From Planctomycetota bacterium (GTDB taxonomy: Bacteria > Planctomycetota > PLA2 > JAEUHO01), in contig JACKGW010000017.1 of the NCBI GenBank assembly GCA_020631815.1, forward strand, positions 1-40,570: a stretch of DNA of 40,570 nucleotides, written 5' to 3'. Shown here one piece after another: positions 24,701 through 32,721 of the stretch. Numbering within the stretch: the stretch's first letter is position 1; every line of letters begins with the position of its first letter. The position numbers were made by a program, and so were the translations under genes. Under the pieces are notes generated by a model. That model saw only the letters and a program-made list of their open reading frames with translations. It was not told the DNA's origin and made no database searches.

Positions 24701-24710
24701 AGCGTACGAT
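24701..24710. promoter_or_regulatory. Symmetric bidirectional -10 candidate
   Basis: AGCGTACGAT reads TACGCT on the minus strand (24706-24701), 6 nt before the ATG at 24694, and TACGAT on the plus strand (24705-24710), about 58 nt before the GTG at 24769. Both fit TAnnnT and share the TA step, as at 16019-16028. Confidence 0.45.
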
Positions 24711-24768
24711 GCGCGCCGCCGAGCCGGTCGTCGCTGCCCGGTGACGCCTTCCCGGAGACCCGGCGCCC

Positions 24769-26838
24769 GTGGCAGCTGCCCGAGACGAAGCCCGCCTGCT
24801 GCTGCCTTCGCCGCTCGGGCTCCTCGAGTACGACCTGCTCGAGGGCGCGACGTTCGTCGGCCCCGCGTCACGAGGGGGGCTCGAGGCCGCCCCGCGTCCG
24901 TTCGGCAAGGCCGCGCTCGTCGTGGCCCGCGAGGGGGAAGGTCACGTGGTCCGCGCCCTGTCGGGCACCTCGATCGTCATGGTCGACGGCGCGGCGCCGA
25001 CCGAGCAGCTGCTGCGCGATGGCGCGCGCCTGCAGATCGGTGACCAGACGGCCGTGTTCCAGGCCGCGCACGTCGCCGCGGCGGCCCCTGCCGCCGAGGC
25101 GCCGCGCCGTGCGCCGCCCCGCGACGTCGAGCGCCGCGACGCGCCTCCTCCCCGTCCGCGGCGGCTGCCGATGTGGCCCCTGGCCCTCGTCGCCGCCGGT
25201 CTCGTGCTGGCCGCCGTCGTCCGCGGTATGGAGCACGTGCAGAACGAGCGTCGCGCCGAGGAGGTCCTCGCGCGCCAGCTGCCCGAGCCGCTGACCGATC
25301 GCGCCACGGAGTGGCCCGAGGACGTGCGCACGCTCCTCGAGCTGGATGCCGGCGCGCGGGCGCGTGGGGACGGGGCGCTTCGCGCCGAGCTGGATCGCTT
25401 GCGCGGCGCCCTGGATCGCACACGGGATCCCGCCGTGGTCGCGGCCTTGCGCGCACGCTGGGGCGAGATGTTCGATCGCCTCGCGTCCTCCGAGCTGGTC
25501 GAGCTCGGCGACCTGGTCGATCGCCTGGCGGCCGGCGGCGCCTTCGCCCGCGCGGGCGAGGAGATCACGCGCTTCGAGCGCCGCTTCGCAGGCAGCGTTC
25601 CGGCCGACGCCGTCACGCCACTGCGCGAGCGCATCGCACGCGAGGCCGCGACGTCGCTCGACGTGCTGCTGCGCGACGTCGCTCCGCTCGTCACGCACGC
25701 GCCGCGCGATGCGTACGTGCGCTTGGTCGAGGCGCTGGATCGCTTCCCCGTCGAGCTGGCGCCGAAGATCGCGCCCTTGCTCGACACGGCCCGCAAGCGC
25801 CTCCACGGCAGCATGCCGCCGCCGGCCCCCCCGCGGGGCACGGACGGTGGTGGCGTGGCGGGGCCCGGAGGCGATGCCCCGCGCGACCCCGAGCCGGGCG
25901 ATGGCGCCGCACCGGGCGACGAGCAGCCCGACCCCGACGCCGTCGCGCTCAAGGCCTGGCGCACGGCCCACGGCGACCTGCTCGCGGGGCGCTACGACCA
26001 AGCGGCCGTCTCGTTCCGCCGCCTGCTCGACCTGCACCGCGCGTCGACGCTCTTGAGCCTCCATCGGCCGAACATCGAGACTGCGGAGCGCTGGGCCCGC
26101 GCGGGCCGCGACGGGCCGCACGTGCTGCTGCACGGCGACGCCACCAGCAAGCGGGGCCGCGTCCAGGTGACCTACGAGTTCGACGAGCACGTCGAGCTGG
26201 CCGACGACTTCAGCGCGGAGGCGCCCTTCGCTACCGACGAGCCCGTCGAGGTGAAGTGGGAACAGGGCCTCGTCCACATCCGCCTCGGCACGGGCCTCTT
26301 CCACCGCCTCGTCTACACCAACGACGTCCGCATCCAGGCCACCGTGCGCGCCGAGGTCGCTCGCGACTTCGGCCTGCTGGCCGTGGACGACGGCCCGCGC
26401 TACCGCGCGATCCTCTTCGACCTCGCCAACACGCGCTTCAAGCTGAAGAAGGGCGCCGACGCCACCGTGCAAGCCGGCCACGTGCTGTGGCTGATCGGCG
26501 AGGGCGTCTGGGCCGCGGCCGACGCCGACGTCCACGGCTTCATCAAGATCGCCGAGCGGACCACCTCCAAGCTCGAGAACATGGACCGCCTGCAGCTCGA
26601 GCTCGTGCGCGATGGCTTGAAGGCCCGCGGCACGATGCAGGGCAAGACCGACGGCGTCCATCTCGAAGGCACGGTCAAGGGCGACGACGGCAGCGGCGTA
26701 GGCCCTGCCCGCGTCGGCCTGTTCACGCACGGCTCGCGCATGACCATCGAGTCGGTGCGGATCGAGGGACAGGTGGACCCCACGTGGTGGGCGTCGTATC
26801 TGAAGGAGCAGGTCGGGCTGCTGCCGACCCCTCCGTAA
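24769..26838 (+). CDS. FHA-like, single-TM protein with a concanavalin-like C-terminal domain
   Basis: In the 689-residue protein, residues 10-100 look like a degenerate FHA domain (FVGPASRGG, RALSGTSIVMVDG, LLRDGARLQIGDQTAVFQ). A Pro/Arg/Ala-rich linker leads to one transmembrane helix at about 135-152. An alpha-helical, charged region (about 155-350) and an acidic Pro/Gly spacer follow. The C-terminal 270 residues resemble a beta-sandwich of the concanavalin/LamG type, ending GLFTHGSRMTIESVRIEG. The layout places an FHA-like phosphothreonine reader in the cytoplasm and a glycan-binding-like domain outside. The start is a GTG with GGAGA about 11 nt upstream. Functional calls are inferred by resemblance only. 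Confidence 0.75.
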   Translation: MAAARDEARLLLPSPLGLLEYDLLEGATFVGPASRGGLEAAPRPFGKAALVVAREGEGHVVRALSGTSIVMVDGAAPTEQLLRDGARLQIGDQTAVFQAAHVAAAAPAAEAPRRAPPRDVERRDAPPPRPRRLPMWPLALVAAGLVLAAVVRGMEHVQNERRAEEVLARQLPEPLTDRATEWPEDVRTLLELDAGARARGDGALRAELDRLRGALDRTRDPAVVAALRARWGEMFDRLASSELVELGDLVDRLAAGGAFARAGEEITRFERRFAGSVPADAVTPLRERIAREAATSLDVLLRDVAPLVTHAPRDAYVRLVEALDRFPVELAPKIAPLLDTARKRLHGSMPPPAPPRGTDGGGVAGPGGDAPRDPEPGDGAAPGDEQPDPDAVALKAWRTAHGDLLAGRYDQAAVSFRRLLDLHRASTLLSLHRPNIETAERWARAGRDGPHVLLHGDATSKRGRVQVTYEFDEHVELADDFSAEAPFATDEPVEVKWEQGLVHIRLGTGLFHRLVYTNDVRIQATVRAEVARDFGLLAVDDGPRYRAILFDLANTRFKLKKGADATVQAGHVLWLIGEGVWAAADADVHGFIKIAERTTSKLENMDRLQLELVRDGLKARGTMQGKTDGVHLEGTVKGDDGSGVGPARVGLFTHGSRMTIESVRIEGQVDPTWWASYLKEQVGLLPTPP

Positions 26839-26872
26839 CACCCACGGTCCCAGGGAAGGGAGCGGGCCCCAC

Positions 26873-28438
26873 ATGGCGCGACGTGAGCGGGAGGCGGGTA
26901 GCACGCCGCTGGAGCTGGGCGGGCATCTCGATGCGGCCACCGCCTTGGGTGCCATTGCCGCGTCGCGACCGTTGACCCTCGAAGCCGGTGCTGCCGAGCG
27001 CATCGACGCCGCAGCGAAGCGGGTCGCGGACGCCGTCGCCAAGGACGAGCGGGTCTACGGCATCACGACGGGCTTTGGCAGCAACGCCGATCGCACGATC
27101 CCGCCCGACGAGGTCGAGCGCCTGCAGGAGAACCTGCTGGTCAGCCACGCGTTCGGCGACGGGCCGCTGCTGCCCGACCCCACGGTGCGTCTCGCGTGGC
27201 TGCTACGCATCCACGCCCTGGCGCAGGGCTCGAGCGGCATTCGCCGCAGCACCATCGAGGCCATGATGCGCCTCCACGCCGCGGGCATCGTGGCGGAGGT
27301 GCCCGCCCGCGGGAGCGTGGGCGCCAGCGGCGACCTGGCGCCCCTGGCGTTCTTGGCGCTGCCGCTGATCGGTCGCGGTCGCGTGCGCGTGGACGGTCGC
27401 TCGATGGAAGCCGCCAAGGCGCTGCGCAAGGCAGGCCTCGAGCCCACGGTGCTTTGTGCCAAGGAGGGCCTCGCGCTCGTCAACGGCATGCAGGTGAGCT
27501 TGGCCATCGGGCTGCGCGCGCTCGCCCGCGCCGAGCGCGCGATCCTGCTGGCCGACGTGGCGGCCGCGCTCTCGATGGAGGCCTTGGCCGCGCGCGGCGA
27601 CGCGCTGGCCCCGGGGCTCCACGCCGCGCGGGGTCATCCCGGCCAGCGTGCCTCGGCCAAGCGGATGGCCGCGCTCGTCAAGGGCAGCCGCTTGGTGGAC
27701 GCGCCCGTCGAGGCGCTCCCCGGCAAGCGCATCGCGCCGCAGGATGCCTACGGCACGCGCTGCGCGCCGCAGGTGCACGGCGCCGTTGCCGATGGCGTGG
27801 TCTACGCACGCGGGGCGCTCGAGCGCGAGATCGACGCCGTCACCGACAACCCGCTGGTGCTCGGCAAGCGCATCGTCAGCGGCGGCAACTTCCACGGCGA
27901 GCCCATCGCCCTGCCGCTCGACCACCTGCGCCTCTGCGTCCACGAGCTGGGCAGCATCAGCGAGCGCCGCACGGCGACGCTGGTCGACCCCAAGATGAAC
28001 GAGGGGCTTCCCGCCTACCTCGCCCCCCACCACGGGCTCCACAGCGGGTTCATGATCCCGCAGTACGTCGCGGCCGCGCAGGTGAGCGAGAGCAAGCAGC
28101 TCTGCTTCCCCGCGAGCGCGGACAGCATCGTCACGGGCGCGGGCATCGAGGACCACGTGAGCATGGCCCCCATCGCCGCGCGGCGCACCGAGGACGTGCT
28201 CGAGCTCGTGGAGTCGGTCCTGGCCATCGAGGTGCTTACAGCGTGCCAGGCCATCGACATGCGGCCGCGCGAGCCGGCGCCGCGCACCATGGCCGTGAAG
28301 GACGTCGTCCGGGCGGTGGTGCCGTTCCGCAGCGCCGATCGTCTCTGGCGCGACGCCCTGGCCGCCGTGAAGGGCACGATTGCCGACGGCTCGTTGCTGG
28401 CCGCGGCAGGCCTGGAGCTGCCGCTCCCCGTCGTCTGA
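26873..28438 (+). CDS. hutH: Histidine ammonia-lyase
   Basis: The 521-residue enzyme deaminates histidine to urocanate using a self-made MIO cofactor. The cofactor triad is Ala-Ser-Gly at 151-153 in GSVGASGDLAPLAF. The catalytic Tyr is Y62 in VYGITTGFG. SH at 91-92 in LLVSHAFGDG is the pair that favours histidine over tyrosine or phenylalanine. YGTRCAPQVHGA, ISGGNFHGEPIA, SGFMIPQYVAAA and EDHVSMAP follow in the usual order. The ATG at 26873 has a purine-rich AGGGAAGGGAG some 10-20 nt upstream. No hutU, hutI or hutG lies nearby; instead hisS follows 69 nt downstream. Confidence 0.95.
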   Translation: MARREREAGSTPLELGGHLDAATALGAIAASRPLTLEAGAAERIDAAAKRVADAVAKDERVYGITTGFGSNADRTIPPDEVERLQENLLVSHAFGDGPLLPDPTVRLAWLLRIHALAQGSSGIRRSTIEAMMRLHAAGIVAEVPARGSVGASGDLAPLAFLALPLIGRGRVRVDGRSMEAAKALRKAGLEPTVLCAKEGLALVNGMQVSLAIGLRALARAERAILLADVAAALSMEALAARGDALAPGLHAARGHPGQRASAKRMAALVKGSRLVDAPVEALPGKRIAPQDAYGTRCAPQVHGAVADGVVYARGALEREIDAVTDNPLVLGKRIVSGGNFHGEPIALPLDHLRLCVHELGSISERRTATLVDPKMNEGLPAYLAPHHGLHSGFMIPQYVAAAQVSESKQLCFPASADSIVTGAGIEDHVSMAPIAARRTEDVLELVESVLAIEVLTACQAIDMRPREPAPRTMAVKDVVRAVVPFRSADRLWRDALAAVKGTIADGSLLAAAGLELPLPVV

Positions 28439-28479
28439 CCCGCCCCGCGGCGGAGCAGGGCGCGGCAAGGCCCGGACGG

Positions 28480-28485
28480 TAGGCT
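28480..28485 (+). promoter_or_regulatory. Candidate -10 element upstream of hisS
   Basis: TAGGCT fits TAnnnT, 22 nt before the ATG. With GAGGTGAT (28497-28504) next to the ATG it would give a short leader with a normal Shine-Dalgarno. Confidence 0.35.
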
Positions 28486-28507
28486 CCGACCCCCACGAGG
28501 TGATGCC

Positions 28508-29818
28508 ATGAGCCTGATCACGCCGCGCACGTTGAAGGGATTCCGGGACGTCCTGCCGGTGCGTGCGCTGCACCAGCAGCGCATGATCCGCACCCTGCAG
28601 GACGTCTTCCGCGCGCACGGCTACGGCCCCATCGAGACGCCGGCGCTCGAGTACGCCGAGATCCTCAAGGGCAAGGGCGGCGAGGACAGCGACAAGGAGC
28701 TGTTCGAGTTCACCGACAAGGGCGGTCGCCCGGTCGCGCTGCGCTTCGACCTCACCGTGCCGCTGGCGCGCTTCGTGGCCGAGCACCAGAACGACCTCGT
28801 CTTCCCCTTCCGCCGCTCGCACATCGGCAGCTGCTGGCGGGGCGAGCGTCCCCAGCGCGGTCGGGCCCGTGAGTTCCTGCAGTGCGACGCGGACCTGATC
28901 GGCCCCGAGAGCGTCGCGGCCGACGCCGAGATCCTCGTGTTGATGTGCGCCGCCTACGAGGCGCTCGACGTCGGCCTGGTGACGCTGCGCATCAACGACC
29001 GCCGCGTGCTCGGCGGCATCGTCGGCCACCTGGCCCCCGGCGTGCCGGTGGTCGCGGCGCTGCGGGCGCTGGACAAGCGCGAGAAGCTGGGCGAGGCCAC
29101 CGTCCGCGACGAGCTCGTGGCGGCGGGTGCCTCGGCCGAGGGCGCCGCGGCGCTGATCGACGTGACCACGCCGCGCAGCGACGCGAGCGAGGTCTTCGCC
29201 GCGTTGGAAGCCAACCTCGCCGCCGACGACGCCGCGGGCCGCGCAGGCCTCGAGGGCCTGCGTCGCGTGCTCGAGCTGGCCGCGGCCTCGGGCGTCCGCG
29301 ACGGCGCCTTGCGTGTGGACCCGAGCGTGGCGCGGGGCCTCGACTACTACACGGGCATCGTTCTCGAAGCCCAGCTGGACGCGCTGCCCGACATCGGCAG
29401 CGTCGGCAGCGGCGGCCGCTACGACGACCTCGCCAGCCTCTACACCAAGTCGCGCCTGCCCGGCGTGGGCTGCTCGATCGGCATCACGCGCCTCCTCGAT
29501 GCCATGGAGGCGCTGGGGAAGGCGACCGACAAGGAAGCGCCGGCCGACGTCCTCGTGGTGCACCCGGGCGACGACGCCCTGCCCCGGGCCTTCGCCATCG
29601 CGGCGACGCTCCGGCGCGCCGGGATCGGGGCGGAGGTGTTCCCCGAGGACAAGAAGCACGGGCAGCAGATGCGCTACGCGGACAAGGCGGGCATCCCCTT
29701 CGTGGTCACCGTCGAGGCCGATGGCGGCTGGCACGCCAAGCGCTTGGCGGACGGCTCGTTCGCCTCGTTCGCCGACGAGGCGTCCCTCGTCGCGTGGCTC
29801 CGGGCCCCCGGCGCGTAG
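28508..29818 (+). CDS. hisS: Histidyl-tRNA synthetase
   Basis: The 436-residue class II synthetase charges tRNA-His. It shows GFRDVLP near the N-terminus, motif 1 around YGPIETPALEY, motif 2 as FRRSHIGSCWRGERPQRGRA followed by EFLQCDADLIG, the histidine-A loop RGLDYYTGIV, SVGSGGRYDDL, and motif 3 GVGCSIGITRLLDAM. A C-terminal anticodon-binding domain (about 340-430) contains DVLVVHPGDDALPRAF. The length is normal. The ATG has a strong overlapping Shine-Dalgarno, GAGGTGAT. It follows hutH in the same direction, pairing a histidine-degrading enzyme with a histidine-using one, though a weak promoter is seen between them. Confidence 0.97.
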   Translation: MSLITPRTLKGFRDVLPVRALHQQRMIRTLQDVFRAHGYGPIETPALEYAEILKGKGGEDSDKELFEFTDKGGRPVALRFDLTVPLARFVAEHQNDLVFPFRRSHIGSCWRGERPQRGRAREFLQCDADLIGPESVAADAEILVLMCAAYEALDVGLVTLRINDRRVLGGIVGHLAPGVPVVAALRALDKREKLGEATVRDELVAAGASAEGAAALIDVTTPRSDASEVFAALEANLAADDAAGRAGLEGLRRVLELAAASGVRDGALRVDPSVARGLDYYTGIVLEAQLDALPDIGSVGSGGRYDDLASLYTKSRLPGVGCSIGITRLLDAMEALGKATDKEAPADVLVVHPGDDALPRAFAIAATLRRAGIGAEVFPEDKKHGQQMRYADKAGIPFVVTVEADGGWHAKRLADGSFASFADEASLVAWLRAPGA

Positions 29819-29868
29819 GCGCCCCGACCGCCGCTGCGGCCCCGGTGGGGTTCGTGGTGCCGGGCCCT

Positions 29869-29874
29869 TATCCT
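29869..29874 (+). promoter_or_regulatory. Candidate -10 element upstream of the transsulfuration operon
   Basis: TATCCT (in CTTATCCTCCG) lies 43 nt before the GTG of the cystathionine beta-synthase gene. It is the most AT-rich spot in the 99-base gap after hisS. A GGAG at 29907-29910 gives the ribosome-binding site. I see no SAM-riboswitch pattern. Confidence 0.35.
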
Positions 29875-29917
29875 CCGCGCGGCAGCCCGCTCTTCGACGG
29901 GCCCCCGGAGCCCTGAC

Positions 29918-30898
29918 GTGATCCACGACAACGTCCTCTCGGCGATCGGCAACACGCCCATCGTCCGCCTCAACAAGGTCGTCGGGCCCGACGACGCGAC
30001 CGTGCTCGTCAAGCTCGAGTTCATGAACCCCGGCGGCTCGATCAAGGACCGCATGGCCAAGTTCGTGCTCGACAAGGCGGCGGCCGAGGGGCGGATCGGT
30101 CCGGGGGGCACGATCGTCGAGAACACGAGCGGAAACACCGGCGTGGGCGTGGCCATGGTGTCAGCCGTGCGCGGCTACAAGACCGTGTTCACGATGCCCG
30201 ACAAGATGAGCAAGGAGAAGCAGGACACGCTTCGTGGCTTCGGCGCCAAGGTCGTGGTGACGCCCACGAGCGTGCCGGCGGACTCGCCCGAGTCCTACTA
30301 CTCCACGGCCAAGCGGCTGGCCGCCGAGGCGAACGCCTTCTACTTGAACCAGTACCACAGCCGCGACAACGTCGAGGCCCACTACCACCTCACGGGCCCC
30401 GAGATCTGGAAGCAGCTGGAGGGCCGCTTGGACGCCTTCGTCGCCGGCCTCGGCACGGGCGGCACGATGAGCGGCGCAGGTCGCTACCTGAAGGAACAGG
30501 ACGCAGGCGTTCGCCTCGTCGGCGTGGACCCCGAGGGGAGCATCTACCACGACCTCTTCCACACGGGGAAGCCGTCCGAGCCGCATGCCTACAAGGTCGA
30601 GGGCATCGGCGAGGACATGATCTGCGGCGCGATGGACATCGACCTGCTCGATGACGTGCGCCGCGTCAACGACGCGCAGTCCTTCGCGATGGCCCGCCGC
30701 TTGGCCCGCGAAGAGGGCATCTTCGCCGGCGGTTCCTCCGGCGCTGCCGTGCACGTGGCCGTCGAGCTGGCGCGCGAGATGGGCAAGGGCAAGGTGATCC
30801 TCGTGCCGCTGCCCGACGGCGGTCGCGCCTACATCTCGAAGGTCTACAACGACGAGTGGATGCGCGAGAACGGGTTCCTCGATGCGGAGGGTGCATGA
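29918..30898 (+). CDS. Cystathionine beta-synthase, catalytic core only (PLP)
   Basis: The 326-residue PLP enzyme of the cysteine-synthase fold has GNTPIVRLN (11-19), the PLP lysine K43 in GGSIKDRMA, the substrate loop NTSGNTG, and a PLP-phosphate loop GLGTGGTMSGAGRY. MPDKMSKEK and VEGIGEDM are more typical of cystathionine beta-synthase than of CysK. It lacks the C-terminal regulatory CBS (Bateman) pair found in many eukaryotic and some bacterial enzymes. The next gene is a cystathionine gamma-lyase-type enzyme whose ATG overlaps this stop (ATGA). Together they would convert homocysteine and serine to cysteine. O-acetylserine sulfhydrylase activity cannot be excluded. The start is GTG, with GGAG 7 nt upstream. 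Confidence 0.9.
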   Translation: MIHDNVLSAIGNTPIVRLNKVVGPDDATVLVKLEFMNPGGSIKDRMAKFVLDKAAAEGRIGPGGTIVENTSGNTGVGVAMVSAVRGYKTVFTMPDKMSKEKQDTLRGFGAKVVVTPTSVPADSPESYYSTAKRLAAEANAFYLNQYHSRDNVEAHYHLTGPEIWKQLEGRLDAFVAGLGTGGTMSGAGRYLKEQDAGVRLVGVDPEGSIYHDLFHTGKPSEPHAYKVEGIGEDMICGAMDIDLLDDVRRVNDAQSFAMARRLAREEGIFAGGSSGAAVHVAVELAREMGKGKVILVPLPDGGRAYISKVYNDEWMRENGFLDAEGA

Positions 30899-32067
30899 AG
30901 CCGGGTCACGACGACAAGCTCGCCTTCGAGACGCTGGCGATCCACGCCGGCCAGGCGCCGGACCCGACGACGGGCGCGCTGATGACGCCCGTGTATCTCA
31001 ACTCCACGTACGCCCAGGAGAGCCCGGGCGTGCACAAGGGGTTCGAGTACGCGCGCACGCGCAACCCCACCCGTGACGCGCTGGAGGCGTGCCTGGCCGC
31101 GCTCGAAGGCGGCACGCACGGCTTCTGCTTCGCCTCGGGGCTCGCCGCCTCGGACACGGTCCTGCACCTGCTGCAGGCGGGCGACCACGTCGTGCACAGC
31201 GATGACGTGTACGGCGGCACCTTCCGCCTGTTCGACAAGGTCGTCGCCCGCCACGGCGTGAAGTTCACGGCCGCCGACCTGACCAAGCCCGGTGCGCTCG
31301 AGGCCGCGTGGACGCCCGCCACCAAGCTGGTCTGGCTCGAGTCCCCCACCAACCCCATGCTCAAGGTGCTGGACCTCCAGGCGCTGGCCGCCGAGGCCAA
31401 GAAGCGCGGCGCGATCGTGGTCGTCGACAACACGTTCGCCACGCCGTTCGCGCAGCGCCCGCTCGACCTGGGCGCCGACATCGTGTTGCACAGCGTCACC
31501 AAGTACTTGAACGGCCACAGCGACGTGGTCGGCGGCGCGCTGATCGTGCGCGACGAAGAGCTGGCCACGCGGCTGGCGTTCCTGCAGAACGCGGTCGGCG
31601 CCATCCAGGGCCCGCTCGATGCGTTCCTCGTGCTACGTGGCTTGAAGACGCTCGCTGTCCGCATGGAGCGCCACGAGCGCAACGCCTTCGCGATCGCACG
31701 GTTCCTGGAAGGCCGTCCCGAGGTGGAGCGCGTGCTGTACCCGGGCTTGCCGACCCACCCCCAGCACGAGCTGGCCGCGCGTCAGATGCGCTGCTTCGGC
31801 GGCATGATCTCGTTCACGCTGAAGGGCGGCCTCCCGGAAGCCAGGCGCTTCCTGGAAGCGGTGCGCATCCCCGCGCTGGCCGAGAGCCTCGGCGGCGTGG
31901 AGAGCCTCATCGAGCACCCGGCGATCATGACGCACGCCAGCGTCCCGGCCGAGGCCCGCGCCGCACTGGGCATCGCCGACGGCTTCGTGCGCCTCTCCGT
32001 GGGCATCGAGAGCGAGCAGGACCTGCTCGACGATCTGCGCCAAGCCCTGGACGCGATCCACGGATAG
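30895..32067 (+). CDS. Cystathionine gamma-lyase / gamma-synthase family enzyme (PLP)
   Basis: The 390-residue Cys/Met-metabolism PLP enzyme has FETLAIHAGQAPDPTTGA at the N-terminus, YARTRNPTR, ASGLAAS, DDVYGGTFRLF, ESPTNPML, VDNTFATP and the PLP-lysine segment SVTKYLNGHSD with K203. The C-terminal SLGGVESLIEHPAIMTHAS is also typical. Members of the family split into gamma-lyases and gamma-synthases that are hard to separate by eye. The overlap with a beta-synthase gene favours gamma-lyase, which would release cysteine in reverse transsulfuration. The ATG at 30895 shares bases with the upstream stop. A dense inverted-repeat region follows the stop. Confidence 0.93.
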   Translation: MKPGHDDKLAFETLAIHAGQAPDPTTGALMTPVYLNSTYAQESPGVHKGFEYARTRNPTRDALEACLAALEGGTHGFCFASGLAASDTVLHLLQAGDHVVHSDDVYGGTFRLFDKVVARHGVKFTAADLTKPGALEAAWTPATKLVWLESPTNPMLKVLDLQALAAEAKKRGAIVVVDNTFATPFAQRPLDLGADIVLHSVTKYLNGHSDVVGGALIVRDEELATRLAFLQNAVGAIQGPLDAFLVLRGLKTLAVRMERHERNAFAIARFLEGRPEVERVLYPGLPTHPQHELAARQMRCFGGMISFTLKGGLPEARRFLEAVRIPALAESLGGVESLIEHPAIMTHASVPAEARAALGIADGFVRLSVGIESEQDLLDDLRQALDAIHG

Positions 32068-32073
32068 AGCCCC

Positions 32074-32229
32074 GTACGGAGGCGGGGGGGTTTCGGCGAC
32101 CTGCCGACGCGGTACGGAGGCGGGGATTTCTTCCGCAGCTTGCCGATCGGCGCTCTCGCATGGCAGAGGTCACTTCGGCAAGCTGCGGAAGAATTCCCCG
32201 CCTCCGTACGGGCTTCACGGCCTCCGTAC
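32074..32229. repeat. Near-perfect 34-nt inverted repeat with extra GTACGGAGGC copies
   Basis: Arms 32112-32145 (starting GTACGGAGGCGGGG) and 32176-32209 are complementary at 33 of 34 positions and enclose about 30 nt. The same decamer GTACGGAGGC recurs at 32074-32083 (same strand) and, inverted, at 32220-32229, so the 170-base gap between two converging genes is almost all repeat. It has no coding sequence of its own and no T-tract. It looks like a dispersed palindromic element or MITE-like remnant, which may also serve as a bidirectional 3'-end hairpin. I see no target-site duplication. Confidence 0.85.
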
Positions 32230-32235
32230 TCGCCG

Positions 32236-32442
32236 TCAGTCGACCACGCCCTCTTCGGGGTCCTCGCTCTCCAGCGCCAGCACGACGCGGGCCTCGAGGG
32301 CGCCGAGCGCACGCTGGAGGCTCGCGATGAGGTCTGCCTGCTCGCGGACGACCTCGTCGAGGCGCTCCACCAGCCGCTCTTGATGCAGCGCGGACTCTTC
32401 GAGGGCCTGCAAGCGACGTAGCAGCGGCGCGTCGGCGCTCAC
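32236..32442 (-). CDS. SlyX-like coiled-coil protein
   Basis: The 68-residue acidic protein is almost one coiled coil (LLRRLQALEESALHQERLVE, then LDEVVREQADLIASLQRALG), the size and pattern of the SlyX family. The function of SlyX is unknown. The GTG start at 32442 overlaps the stop of the CDGSH gene as GTGA, so it is translationally coupled. It converges on the cystathionine lyase gene across the inverted repeat at 32074-32229. Confidence 0.75.
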   Translation of the reverse strand: MSADAPLLRRLQALEESALHQERLVERLDEVVREQADLIASLQRALGALEARVVLALESEDPEEGVVD

Positions 32443-32720
32443 GCGTCGCCTTCGTCCGGACCGCTGCCCGTCCAGAGGGCCGTATGGCTGCCGTCGCACC
32501 AGGGCGTGTTGCCGGTGGTGAAGCAGCGGCACCAGGCCACGTTCTTCGGCTGCCCCTCCACGACCTCGATCGTGGGGCTGAACGTGCTCCCGTCGTCGGC
32601 CGTGACCGTCTTGTGGGTGCCGTCGCAGAACGGCGCGTTGCCCGTCTGCCCACACTGACAGATGGCATGACGACCGGGCTGAAGGGAGACGACGAGGGGG
32701 CGCGGCTGGTCGGTGCTCAT
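32439..32720 (-). CDS. Double CDGSH iron-sulfur protein
   Basis: The 93-residue protein has two CDGSH-type [2Fe-2S] sites. Site 1 is CQCGQTGNAPFCDGTH (C21, C23, C32, H36). Site 2 is CRCFTTGNTPWCDGSH (C64, C66, C75, H79). Both keep the three-Cys, one-His ligand set of mitoNEET-like proteins. There is no membrane anchor, so it is likely a small cytosolic electron-transfer or cluster-transfer protein. The ATG at 32720 is 7 nt from a TAGGCT box lying in a hairpin, with no Shine-Dalgarno. The SlyX-like gene is coupled downstream, and proS ends 46 nt upstream on the same strand. Confidence 0.93.
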   Translation of the reverse strand: MSTDQPRPLVVSLQPGRHAICQCGQTGNAPFCDGTHKTVTADDGSTFSPTIEVVEGQPKNVAWCRCFTTGNTPWCDGSHTALWTGSGPDEGDA

Positions 32721-32721
32721 G

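Noticed and set aside
24868..27042. A 724-codon minus-strand frame opposite the FHA-like gene
   Set aside because: Shadow frame with no recognisable feature and no ribosome-binding site.
29819..29917. SAM or other sulfur riboswitch before the transsulfuration operon
   Set aside because: The 99-base gap has no conserved SAM-box pattern and is mostly a GC-rich spacer with a -10-like TATCCT.
27203..29926. A 907-codon minus-strand frame opposite hutH and hisS
   Set aside because: It spans two unrelated conserved enzymes on the other strand, so it is a shadow.
32112..32209. A complete insertion sequence or a MITE with target duplication
   Set aside because: No transposase frame fits between the arms, and the bases flanking the arms are not duplicated, so I report it only as an inverted repeat.
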